This document shows, one piece after another, positions 1 to 5,347 of a DNA stretch of 6,951 nucleotides; within the stretch, counting starts at the first letter, position 1, and each line of letters begins with the position of its first letter. Under the pieces are notes generated by a model. That model made no database searches. It worked only from the letters and a program-made list of their open reading frames with translations, and was not told the origin of the DNA. Source of the stretch: Oscillospiraceae bacterium (lineage in GTDB: Bacteria; Bacillota; Clostridia; Oscillospirales; UBA644); the NCBI GenBank assembly GCA_015067385.1, contig SVMP01000112.1:1-6951 (forward strand). Reading direction: 5' to 3'. The position numbers and the translations under genes are program-made.

Positions 1-1
1 C

Positions 2-157
2 TTCACTTTTATCTTCTCCTATATTCCGATGTACGGAGCCCAGATTGCTTTCCGCGATTTTAACCCCGGTCTTGGATATCTCGGAAGCGAGTGGGTCTGG
101 TTCAAACATTTCCTCCGTTTTTTCAGTCTAATGAAAAAAGGAGATGTTCAGCCGTGA
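2..157 (+). pseudogene. N-terminal fragment of an LplB/YtcP-type ABC sugar transporter permease, 3' truncated (5' end outside window)
   Basis: Reading from base 2, the frame gives a run containing YIPMYGAQIAFRDFNP, then GSEWVWFKHFLRFF. This resembles the end of the first membrane segment and the following loop of LplB/YtcP-type permeases, which pass oligosaccharides or sugar derivatives through the cytoplasmic membrane. Family members are usually about 300 residues with six membrane segments. Here, right after the RFF motif, the frame runs through about ten unrelated residues (SLMKKGDVQP) to TGA at 155-157. All later membrane segments and the EAA loop that contacts the ATPase are missing, so this cannot be a working permease. 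The stop overlaps the GTG start of the next gene. The start lies outside the window. A one-base loss in the T6 run at 117-122 is possible, because one more T would give FFQS, but the sequence after that is not permease-like either. A deletion joining the permease to the lipoprotein gene is therefore the simpler reading. The family is assigned from remembered motifs, without a search. Confidence 0.62.
137..143 (+). promoter_or_regulatory. Ribosome binding site for the GTG-started lipoprotein
   Basis: AAAGGAG lies 10 bases before GTG at 154. There is no ATG in this frame near the signal peptide, and the codons before GTG do not resemble a signal sequence. This site therefore decides the GTG start. 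Confidence 0.7.
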
Positions 158-648
158 AAAAAATTATTTCAGTATTTATTTTTGTTTTAACATTCACGCT
201 CACTGCGTGTTCTTCCGTTACGACCGAAAACAGACCCGACGACTTTTCTTTTTCGCTCGTCTGGAATACTTACGGAATCAGCTACTACAACAGCGCAAGC
301 GGTTCTCTTGTTAAAACAACGGATGCGACGAACCCCGAAGATTATATAACATCTTTGCGCCTGACGTCCGAACAGCTCGATGCGATATATGCAAAGATCG
401 CAGCTCTCAATATGGAAAAATATCCAGATAAATACGATCCGTTTAACAACATGATGTCCGAACCGTCGCAAACGATCATTCTCACCTGCGGCGACAAAAG
501 CATCGCTTGCGAGCGTATTTGTTTGGGTTATGAATCTGACAATAAAAAGGGTCAGAATTTCCTTGATACCGTTAAATTTATCGTTGATATTTTAACATCC
601 ACCGAAGAATGGCAGGCTCTGCCCGAATACGAATTTTATTATGACTAA
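154..648 (+). CDS. Uncharacterised lipoprotein (164 aa)
   Basis: The protein starts at GTG 154 with a short basic end (VKK), a hydrophobic stretch and a lipobox LTAC at residues 16-19. Cys19 should be lipidated and the mature protein held on the outer face of the cytoplasmic membrane. The mature part of about 145 residues is soluble and acidic. It has recognisable blocks such as SLVWNTYGISYYNS, KTTDATNPEDY, KYPDKYDPFNN and, at the end, DILTSTEEWQALPEYEFYYD. I recall similar lipoproteins of unknown function in Clostridia but know no name for the family, and no catalytic motif is visible. The start overlaps the stop of the truncated permease (GTGA), so the two could be translationally coupled. 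ruvB follows 47 bases downstream on the same strand. No promoter of its own is visible, so it is probably transcribed from upstream of the window. A start at an earlier in-frame codon would destroy the signal peptide and is unlikely. Confidence 0.85.
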   Translation: MKKIISVFIFVLTFTLTACSSVTTENRPDDFSFSLVWNTYGISYYNSASGSLVKTTDATNPEDYITSLRLTSEQLDAIYAKIAALNMEKYPDKYDPFNNMMSEPSQTIILTCGDKSIACERICLGYESDNKKGQNFLDTVKFIVDILTSTEEWQALPEYEFYYD

Positions 649-650
649 TA

Positions 651-675
651 TTTTTGAAAGATTTTCTTTCAAAAA
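651..675 (+). repeat. Perfect 11-bp inverted repeat between the lipoprotein gene and ruvB
   Basis: TTTTTGAAAGA (651-661) and TCTTTCAAAAA (665-675) form a perfect stem with a TTT loop. The repeat begins three bases after the lipoprotein stop and ends six bases before the ruvB Shine-Dalgarno. It is AT-rich and is followed by A rather than T on the plus strand, so it is not a classical terminator. It could shield the 3' end of the upstream message or modulate ruvB translation. The repeat is seen directly; any role is inference. Confidence 0.6.
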
Positions 676-680
676 AGGTG

Positions 681-689
681 AAAGGGAGG
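681..689 (+). promoter_or_regulatory. Strong ribosome binding site fixing the ruvB start
   Basis: AAAGGGAGG sits six bases before ATG 696. An in-frame TTG at 654 would add 14 residues not usual for RuvB and would lie inside the hairpin, so ATG 696 is chosen. Confidence 0.85.
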
Positions 690-695
690 TTTACA

Positions 696-1736
696 ATGGA
701 GAACGAATTTGAGGAACGCCTCTTATCCGCAAGAACCTTGCGTGATGACGACACGGAGGTTTCGCTTCGTCCGAAAACTTTTGACGGCTATATCGGTCAG
801 GAAAAAGTTAAAGAAAACCTTAAAATATTTATCGAAGCGGCAAAACAGCGTGGCGAATCGCTCGACCATGTCCTGCTTTACGGCCCTCCCGGTCTCGGCA
901 AAACCACTCTTTCAAACATCATTGCGACCGAAATGGGTGTCTCTATCCGTGTAACATCAGGTCCTGCGCTTGAAAAAACAGGCGACCTTGTCGCTCTGCT
1001 TACAAACCTGCAGGACGGCGACATTCTGTTTATCGACGAGATCCACCGCCTTTCACGCACCGTTGAAGAAGTCCTTTATCCTGCGATGGAGGATTTTGAG
1101 TTCGACATAATTCTCGGTAAAGGCCCGTCCGCACGCTCCATTCGCTTCAATCTTCCGAGATTTACGCTTATCGGCGCTACGACACGTTCCGGTCAGCTCG
1201 CAACTCCGTTCCGTGACCGCTTCGGCGTTCTTTTCCGCCTTGAGCTTTACACACCCAAGGAGCTTGCGATAATCGTTACCAACTCCGCAAAAATTCTCAA
1301 TATCGAAATAACGCCCGAAGGCGCTTACGAGATCGCCTCACGTTCAAGAGGTACGCCCCGAATCGCAAACCGACTTCTCCGTCGTATCCGTGACTTTGCG
1401 CAGATCCTCGGTGACGGCGTTATCAACGAAGAACTCGCACGTGAATCTCTCGACCGCATGGAGATCGACCATCTCGGCCTCGATTCCGTTGACAGACGTC
1501 TCCTTACCGCCATCATCAAAAGCTTTAACGGCGGTCCTGTCGGTCTCGAAACGCTTGCCGCACTTGTCGGCGAAGAAAGCATCACTATCGAGGACGTTTA
1601 CGAGCCGTTCCTTCTTCAGCTCGGCTTTATTAACAGAACGCCCCGCGGCAGATGCGTCACCCCAGCCGCTTACACACATCTCGGCTACACTCCGCCGCAA
1701 AATTGCGATTGCCCCACGGAAACTTCGCTTTTTTAA
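696..1736 (+). CDS. ruvB: Holliday junction branch migration DNA helicase RuvB (346 aa)
   Basis: RuvB is the AAA+ motor that forms hexameric rings on both sides of a RuvA-bound Holliday junction and pumps DNA through it during recombination repair in the cytoplasm. The sequence shows the family signatures in order. These are the N-terminal SLRPKTFDGYIGQ (23-35), Walker A GPPGLGKTT (63-71), Walker B ILFIDEIH (110-117), the LGKGPSARSI hairpin region that contacts RuvA, sensor 1 GATTR, the FRDRFG arginine-finger segment and sensor 2 RGTPRIANR. The C-terminal winged helix follows, with GGPVGLETLAALVGEE and PRGR. Its 346 residues are close to the usual 330-350, and all catalytic motifs are intact. 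The last residues (NCDCPTETSLF) are an unconserved tail with a CxC. Usual partners ruvA and ruvC are not adjacent. It follows a lipoprotein gene by 47 bases and is closed by an intrinsic terminator. No SOS-type operator was recognised. Confidence 0.98.
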   Translation: MENEFEERLLSARTLRDDDTEVSLRPKTFDGYIGQEKVKENLKIFIEAAKQRGESLDHVLLYGPPGLGKTTLSNIIATEMGVSIRVTSGPALEKTGDLVALLTNLQDGDILFIDEIHRLSRTVEEVLYPAMEDFEFDIILGKGPSARSIRFNLPRFTLIGATTRSGQLATPFRDRFGVLFRLELYTPKELAIIVTNSAKILNIEITPEGAYEIASRSRGTPRIANRLLRRIRDFAQILGDGVINEELARESLDRMEIDHLGLDSVDRRLLTAIIKSFNGGPVGLETLAALVGEESITIEDVYEPFLLQLGFINRTPRGRCVTPAAYTHLGYTPPQNCDCPTETSLF

Positions 1737-1747
1737 GTAAATAACAG

Positions 1748-1787
1748 AGCAGATATTGGCTTTAAACCTTTATCTGCTGTTTTTTTT
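1748..1787 (+). terminator. Rho-independent terminator after ruvB
   Basis: AGCAGATA (1748-1755) pairs perfectly with TATCTGCT (1771-1778). A run of eight T follows at 1780-1787. The stem begins 11 bases after the ruvB stop and should end the upstream plus-strand transcript. Confidence 0.85.
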
Positions 1788-1841
1788 ACTGTTGATCGTC
1801 GAGCAAGAGGAGATTATGCAAAAATTTATGAATAATGTATA

Positions 1842-1870
1842 TTGACATAAAAAGGCTGATGTGTTATAAT
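1842..1870 (+). promoter_or_regulatory. Consensus SigA promoter with extended -10 for the small lipoprotein gene
   Basis: The -35 box TTGACA (1842-1847) and the -10 box TATAAT (1865-1870) are both perfect and separated by exactly 17 bases. TGT immediately before the -10 adds the extended -10 TGn element. Transcription should start near 1877, giving a leader of about 55 bases. No operator repeat overlaps the boxes, so strong constitutive expression is expected unless a regulator site was missed. Confidence 0.88.
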
Positions 1871-1880
1871 AATAGTGTAA

Positions 1881-1905
1881 ACAGTTATTGCTCATCGAAA
1901 ACTGT
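1881..1905 (+). repeat. Small hairpin in the lipoprotein mRNA leader
   Basis: ACAGTT (1881-1886) pairs with AACTGT (1900-1905) across a 13-base loop, near the expected 5' end of the transcript. It is only six pairs. It may stabilise the 5' end of the message, or be chance. No known riboswitch core was recognised in the leader. Confidence 0.35.
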
Positions 1906-1914
1906 AAAATTAAA

Positions 1915-1921
1915 TAGGAGG
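1915..1921 (+). promoter_or_regulatory. Ribosome binding site fixing ATG 1933
   Basis: TAGGAGG ends 11 bases before ATG 1933. The in-frame TTG at 1924 is only two bases from it, too close to be used, so the protein begins MKKVTYLL. Confidence 0.8.
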
Positions 1922-1932
1922 TCTTGACTGAC

Positions 1933-2310
1933 ATGAAAAAAGTAACGTATTTACTCGTTGTTTTGTTTGTTTTTACGCTCATTGCCGGATGTTCAAAACC
2001 CCCTGAAGATATTTTGAATACGGGTTATGATGTTACGGTAACGAAAATCGACGAAGTGAATCAAACAGTTTATGTTACCGATAACGAAGGAAAGCTTGAA
2101 GATGAATTTGCGATAGACTGCAGTGATCTGGCAGGCGCCGGGCAGATGATCTATGTGAATTACAAAACCAAGCATTTGTCTAACATTAAACTGAAAGATT
2201 TAAAGGTCGGCGACAGTCTCATTTTAAGCGTGTACGACAGTCAGCTTGAACAAAGCTCGAACGGTCCGATCAGGGTCGAGCAGATCCAGCTCGGAACGCA
2301 GAGATCATAA
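1933..2310 (+). CDS. Small uncharacterised lipoprotein, predicted all-beta (125 aa)
   Basis: MKK is followed by a hydrophobic stretch and the lipobox LIAGC with Cys20, so the protein should be exported, lipidated and anchored outside the membrane. The mature 105 residues alternate in short beta-like segments: YDVTVTKIDE, QTVYVTDNEG, QMIYVNYKT, LKVGDSLILSVYDS and RVEQIQLG. The phrase LKVGDSLIL is typical of small OB-like or beta-barrel domains. This suggests a compact barrel like those in other clostridial lipoproteins, but the fold is inferred from pattern only. The single cysteine Cys62 in the mature part has no obvious partner. No catalytic motif is visible. It is a one-gene transcription unit with its own consensus promoter and ends convergently with the kinase gene on the other strand. 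The function is unknown. Confidence 0.85.
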   Translation: MKKVTYLLVVLFVFTLIAGCSKPPEDILNTGYDVTVTKIDEVNQTVYVTDNEGKLEDEFAIDCSDLAGAGQMIYVNYKTKHLSNIKLKDLKVGDSLILSVYDSQLEQSSNGPIRVEQIQLGTQRS

Positions 2311-2328
2311 CATAGCTTATTCCTATTG

Positions 2329-2407
2329 ATTTTTCATAGGTCCCAACTTTAGGCAGCACCCCCGATGCGAATTTTCGCATCGGGGGTGCTTACTGTTTAT
2401 GAAAAAT
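2329..2407. repeat. Nested inverted-repeat element in the convergent gap
   Basis: A 10-bp inverted repeat, ATTTTTCATA (2329-2338) and TATGAAAAAT (2398-2407), encloses the perfect GC-rich hairpin at 2355-2390. The two arms are 16 and 7 bases from the hairpin. The arrangement is seen directly. It could be a small palindromic repeat unit or a folded 3' end; the outer arms are AT-rich and may be chance. Confidence 0.45.
2355..2390. terminator. Perfect 16-bp GC-rich hairpin, probable bidirectional transcript end
   Basis: AGCACCCCCGATGCGA (2355-2370) pairs with TCGCATCGGGGGTGCT (2375-2390) across a four-base loop. It lies between the convergent lipoprotein (stop at 2310) and kinase (stop at 2433) genes, where a shared terminator is expected. 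Neither side has a U-tract, so intrinsic termination is not clear. It may instead block 3' exonucleases or be a repeated extragenic palindrome. Confidence 0.6.
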
Positions 2408-2432
2408 ATTAAGTTAATTCGCTTTATGAAGC

Positions 2433-3410
2433 TTAAAGAGTTTCAAAATATCTTTCTTCCATCGGCAGCCACTCGTTTTTGAAGCGTTCCAAAAGCCTTG
2501 GGTTTCGCTGTTCGAGCCTGCGGAGCTGTTCGTCCTTTGAAATTTTCAATATTCTTTTAACGTCATACACGTCGCCGAATGTCCTATGCAGGCAGTAAAC
2601 GCCCTCAATGAGCGTTATCGGCTTGTGTTCAACCTTTATTTTTTCGCCCAAAGTCATCGTCGAACAGTCGAATTTTCGTATAAGAAACGGCTTGTCGGTA
2701 TGCAAATTGTCGATTATCTCGGCTTTCAGGCGTTCGTAATCGATATTTCCGCCGATCTCGGCAAGCCTTTCGGGTGTTTTTCTTTCGGGCGGCAGAAAAT
2801 AGTCGTCGGCGTGGAAAACGTTGCAGTCGTAGACCTCTGCGAAAATTTTCGAGAGAGTCGTCTTGCCCGAAGCCGCCATGCCGTCTATTGCGATCGAAAC
2901 AGAGCCTTTCTTTTTCAGACATTCGTCCGTTTCAATGAAAAGATCGATAAACTGCGCATATTTTTTCTTGACGATACGGTAATGCGGAGCGTATTTTTCT
3001 CGGTATATCTCGCTGTGAGACATCGCAGGATAGCCCATCGCCTTGTATTTTTCTAAAAAAGCGATATTTTCTTCGCTTGTTTTCAGCGGTTCGAGCAGTT
3101 TTTCAAATTCCTCGATGCCGCCCGTGTCTGCGTTTGCGGAAAGCGTAAAGATCTTATTTAACGTCTCTGCGGAAAGGCGATCTTTGACTGCCGCCAGATG
3201 TGCCCTCACAAAATCACCGCCGATATCCTCGGTGATCTCACGGCTTTCGTCTGCTTCAACCGCTTCAAGCTCTTCTTTGAGCCGCAAAAGGCTTTGATTT
3301 TCGTCTTTTATCATATGTCCTGCCCCGAATACCCTTTGAAAAAGCAGCTTAACGGAGTCGCTAAGCTGCATTTCGGGATATTTTGACAGGTGAAGTGTCA
3401 ATATTTCCAT
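2433..3410 (-). CDS. Two-domain P-loop kinase of the uridine kinase/phosphoribulokinase superfamily (325 aa)
   Basis: Residues about 170-325 form a kinase domain. They contain SVSIAIDGMAASGKTT, with Walker A at 177-185 and lysine 183. The acidic HADDYFLPPER (200-210) sits where uridine kinases have their catalytic aspartate, and TLIEGVYCLH (267-275) is the Walker-B-like strand. A lid-like LRRLEQRNP (297-304) and the ending WLPMEERYF are typical of the group. The likely chemistry is ATP-dependent phosphorylation of a nucleoside or similar small hydroxyl substrate in the cytoplasm; the substrate is not shown by the sequence. Residues 1-160 are a separate domain with SDSVKLLFQRVFGAGHMI (17-34) and GYPAMSHSEIYREKYAPHYR (126-145). 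I recall such a domain also standing alone in Clostridia but know no function. ATG 3410 overlaps the aconitase stop (TAATG) and has only a weak Shine-Dalgarno (AAAGA), so translation is probably coupled. It is the last gene of the galE-acn-kinase operon. Confidence 0.85.
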   Translation of the reverse strand: MEILTLHLSKYPEMQLSDSVKLLFQRVFGAGHMIKDENQSLLRLKEELEAVEADESREITEDIGGDFVRAHLAAVKDRLSAETLNKIFTLSANADTGGIEEFEKLLEPLKTSEENIAFLEKYKAMGYPAMSHSEIYREKYAPHYRIVKKKYAQFIDLFIETDECLKKKGSVSIAIDGMAASGKTTLSKIFAEVYDCNVFHADDYFLPPERKTPERLAEIGGNIDYERLKAEIIDNLHTDKPFLIRKFDCSTMTLGEKIKVEHKPITLIEGVYCLHRTFGDVYDVKRILKISKDEQLRRLEQRNPRLLERFKNEWLPMEERYFETL

Positions 3411-5332
3411 TAGTTATTCTTTGTGTAGTTAAGAAGACCGCCTGCAAGAAGGATATTTGCCTGACGTTCGCTTCTGTCGCAGACAAGCTCGATCTTGAGA
3501 TTTTTCGTCTTGTCGTAAATGAAGATCTGTTCGCCTGCTTCAAGTTCCTTGCGGACGTCTTTGAGACAGAGAACGTCGCCTTCTTCGATAAGATCGTAAT
3601 CCTGCGGATTTTTGAAGGTGAGGGGGAGAATGCCGGAGTTGATGAGGTTAGCCTTGTGGATTCTTGCGAAGCTCTTTGCGATAACTGCTTTAACGCCGAG
3701 CCAGAGGGGAACGAGCGCCGCATGTTCACGTGAAGAGCCCTGACCGTAGTTCTCGCCGCCGATGATAAATCCGCCTGCGGAGAGTTTTGCTCTGTTGGGG
3801 AACGCCTTGTCGCAAACCTCGAAGCAATACTGAGAAAGGTGAGGAATGTTTGAACGGTAGGGGAGGATCTTCGCGCCTGCGGGCATGATGTGGTCGGTGG
3901 TGATGTTGTCGCCAACCTTAAGAAGCGCGGGCTTCTCGATAGTTGCGGGGAGCGCTTCGCCTACGGGGAACGGTTTGATGTTCGGTCCGCGAAGAACTTC
4001 GACATCGTTGCCCTCTTCTGCGGGAGCAATTATCATATTATCGTTAATGGTGAATTTTTCAGGGTTTTCAACGGAAAGGTCAACATCGAGGGTCATCGGG
4101 TCTGTAAATACGCCCTTGAGTGCGCTCGCTGCTGCTGTTTCGGGAGAAACGAGGTAGATCTGACCGTCAGCAGTACCGCTTCTGCCTTCGAAGTTTCTGT
4201 TGAATGTACGAAGAGAGATGCCTGCGCTGTTCGGGGACTGACCCATACCGATACAGGGACCGCACGCACATTCGAGGATTCTTGCGCCTGCGCAGATGAT
4301 GTCGGAAAGTGCGCCGGAATCAGCCATCATGCCGAATACCTGCTTGGAGCCGGGAGAAACGGTCATGGAAACGTTGTCCGCAACGGTGTTGCCCTTGAGG
4401 ATCTGAGCGATCTTCATCATGTCGGTGTAAGAGGAGTTTGTGCAGGAGCCTGCGCAGACCTGATCGATCTTCATGCCTGCAAGCTCGGAAACAGCGACAA
4501 CCTTATCGGGACTGTGGGGACAAGCTGCGAGGGGAACGAGAGTTGAAAGGTCGATCTCGATATTTTCATCGTAAACAACGCCTTCGTCGGGGAGAAGTTC
4601 AACGAAATCGCTTTCTCTGCCCTGTGCGGCGAGGAATGCTTTTGTAACGTCATCGGAGGGGAACACAGAGGTCGTAGCGCCGAGCTCTGCACCCATGTTT
4701 GTGATTGTTGCACGTTCGGGAACGGAAAGTGTCTTTACGCCGTCGCCGTAATACTCAACGATCTTGCCAACGCCGCCCTTAACGGACATGATCTGAAGAA
4801 CCTTGAGGATAACGTCTTTTGCGGATACCATTTTTCTGAGCTTGCCGGTAAGCTTGATGCCGACGATCTTCGGCATTGTTAAATAAAAAGCACCGCCGCC
4901 CATCGCAACAGCAACGTCAAGACCGCCTGCACCGATAGCAAGCATACCGAGACCGCCGCCTGTGGGGGTGTGAGAGTCACTGCCGAGGAGAGTCTTGCCG
5001 GGGATACCGAATCTTTCGAGATGTACCTGATGGCAAATACCGTTACCGGGTCTGGAATAGTAAATACCGTGTTTTTTACATACGGTCTGAATATATCTGT
5101 GGTCGTCTGCGTTCATAAAACCGGACTGGAGAGTGTTGTGGTCAATGTACGCTACAGATCTTTCGGTCTTAACACGGTCGATACCCATAGCTTCAAACTG
5201 AAGATATGCCATCGTACCTGTCGCATCCTGTGTTAAAGTCTGGTCGATCTTTATTGAAATTTCGCTGCCGGGGATCATTTCGCCGGAAACGAGGTGGTTT
5301 TTGATGATTTTCTGTGAGATAGTCTGTGCCAT
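3410..5332 (-). CDS. acn: Aconitate hydratase, short Aquifex/clostridial type (640 aa)
   Basis: This iron-sulfur enzyme interconverts citrate and isocitrate through cis-aconitate in the cytoplasm, feeding 2-oxoglutarate and glutamate synthesis. The [4Fe-4S] ligands are visible: Cys297 in CAGSCTNSS (293-301) and Cys357 and Cys360 in CACGPCIGMG (355-364). Other active-site blocks are SDSHTPTGGG (118-127), RNFEGR (379-384), DNITTDHIMPAG (475-486) and YGQGSSREHAAL (529-540), where Ser533 is the expected catalytic base. Residues 1 to about 410 carry the three cluster-side domains and about 465-640 the swivel domain, fused in one chain. At 640 residues it is far shorter than AcnA or AcnB (about 850-900) and fits the putative short aconitase subfamily. 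Related isopropylmalate and homoaconitate isomerases are usually two subunits, which argues against them but does not exclude them. GGAGAG lies upstream of ATG 5332. It follows galE by 15 bases and overlaps the kinase gene by one base. Confidence 0.93.
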   Translation of the reverse strand: MAQTISQKIIKNHLVSGEMIPGSEISIKIDQTLTQDATGTMAYLQFEAMGIDRVKTERSVAYIDHNTLQSGFMNADDHRYIQTVCKKHGIYYSRPGNGICHQVHLERFGIPGKTLLGSDSHTPTGGGLGMLAIGAGGLDVAVAMGGGAFYLTMPKIVGIKLTGKLRKMVSAKDVILKVLQIMSVKGGVGKIVEYYGDGVKTLSVPERATITNMGAELGATTSVFPSDDVTKAFLAAQGRESDFVELLPDEGVVYDENIEIDLSTLVPLAACPHSPDKVVAVSELAGMKIDQVCAGSCTNSSYTDMMKIAQILKGNTVADNVSMTVSPGSKQVFGMMADSGALSDIICAGARILECACGPCIGMGQSPNSAGISLRTFNRNFEGRSGTADGQIYLVSPETAAASALKGVFTDPMTLDVDLSVENPEKFTINDNMIIAPAEEGNDVEVLRGPNIKPFPVGEALPATIEKPALLKVGDNITTDHIMPAGAKILPYRSNIPHLSQYCFEVCDKAFPNRAKLSAGGFIIGGENYGQGSSREHAALVPLWLGVKAVIAKSFARIHKANLINSGILPLTFKNPQDYDLIEEGDVLCLKDVRKELEAGEQIFIYDKTKNLKIELVCDRSERQANILLAGGLLNYTKNN

Positions 5333-5347
5333 GTCAGTCTCTCCGTT

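Noticed and set aside
1344..1700. 118-residue minus-strand open frame inside ruvB
   Set aside because: It overlaps the conserved C-terminal half of RuvB and has no promoter, ribosome site or known motif.
1816..1845. Nine-codon ATG frame after an AGAGGAGA sequence, ahead of the lipoprotein promoter
   Set aside because: It would have to be read from a transcript starting after the ruvB terminator, no promoter precedes it, the Shine-Dalgarno is only two bases from the ATG, and the peptide ends inside the -35 box.
1871..1932. Possible riboswitch in the lipoprotein leader
   Set aside because: The leader is only about 55 bases with one weak hairpin and no known aptamer core or terminator alternative.
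2323..2340. Short hairpin CCTAT/ATAGG as a terminator for the small lipoprotein gene
   Set aside because: It has only five pairs and no following T-run; the 16-bp hairpin just downstream is a better candidate.
2586..3056. 156-residue plus-strand open frame inside the kinase gene
   Set aside because: It is a shadow of the minus-strand kinase frame with no domain or start signal.
3890..4546. 218-residue plus-strand open frame inside the aconitase gene
   Set aside because: It is antisense to a strongly conserved gene, has no credible ribosome site or recognisable domain, and reflects codon bias of the real frame.
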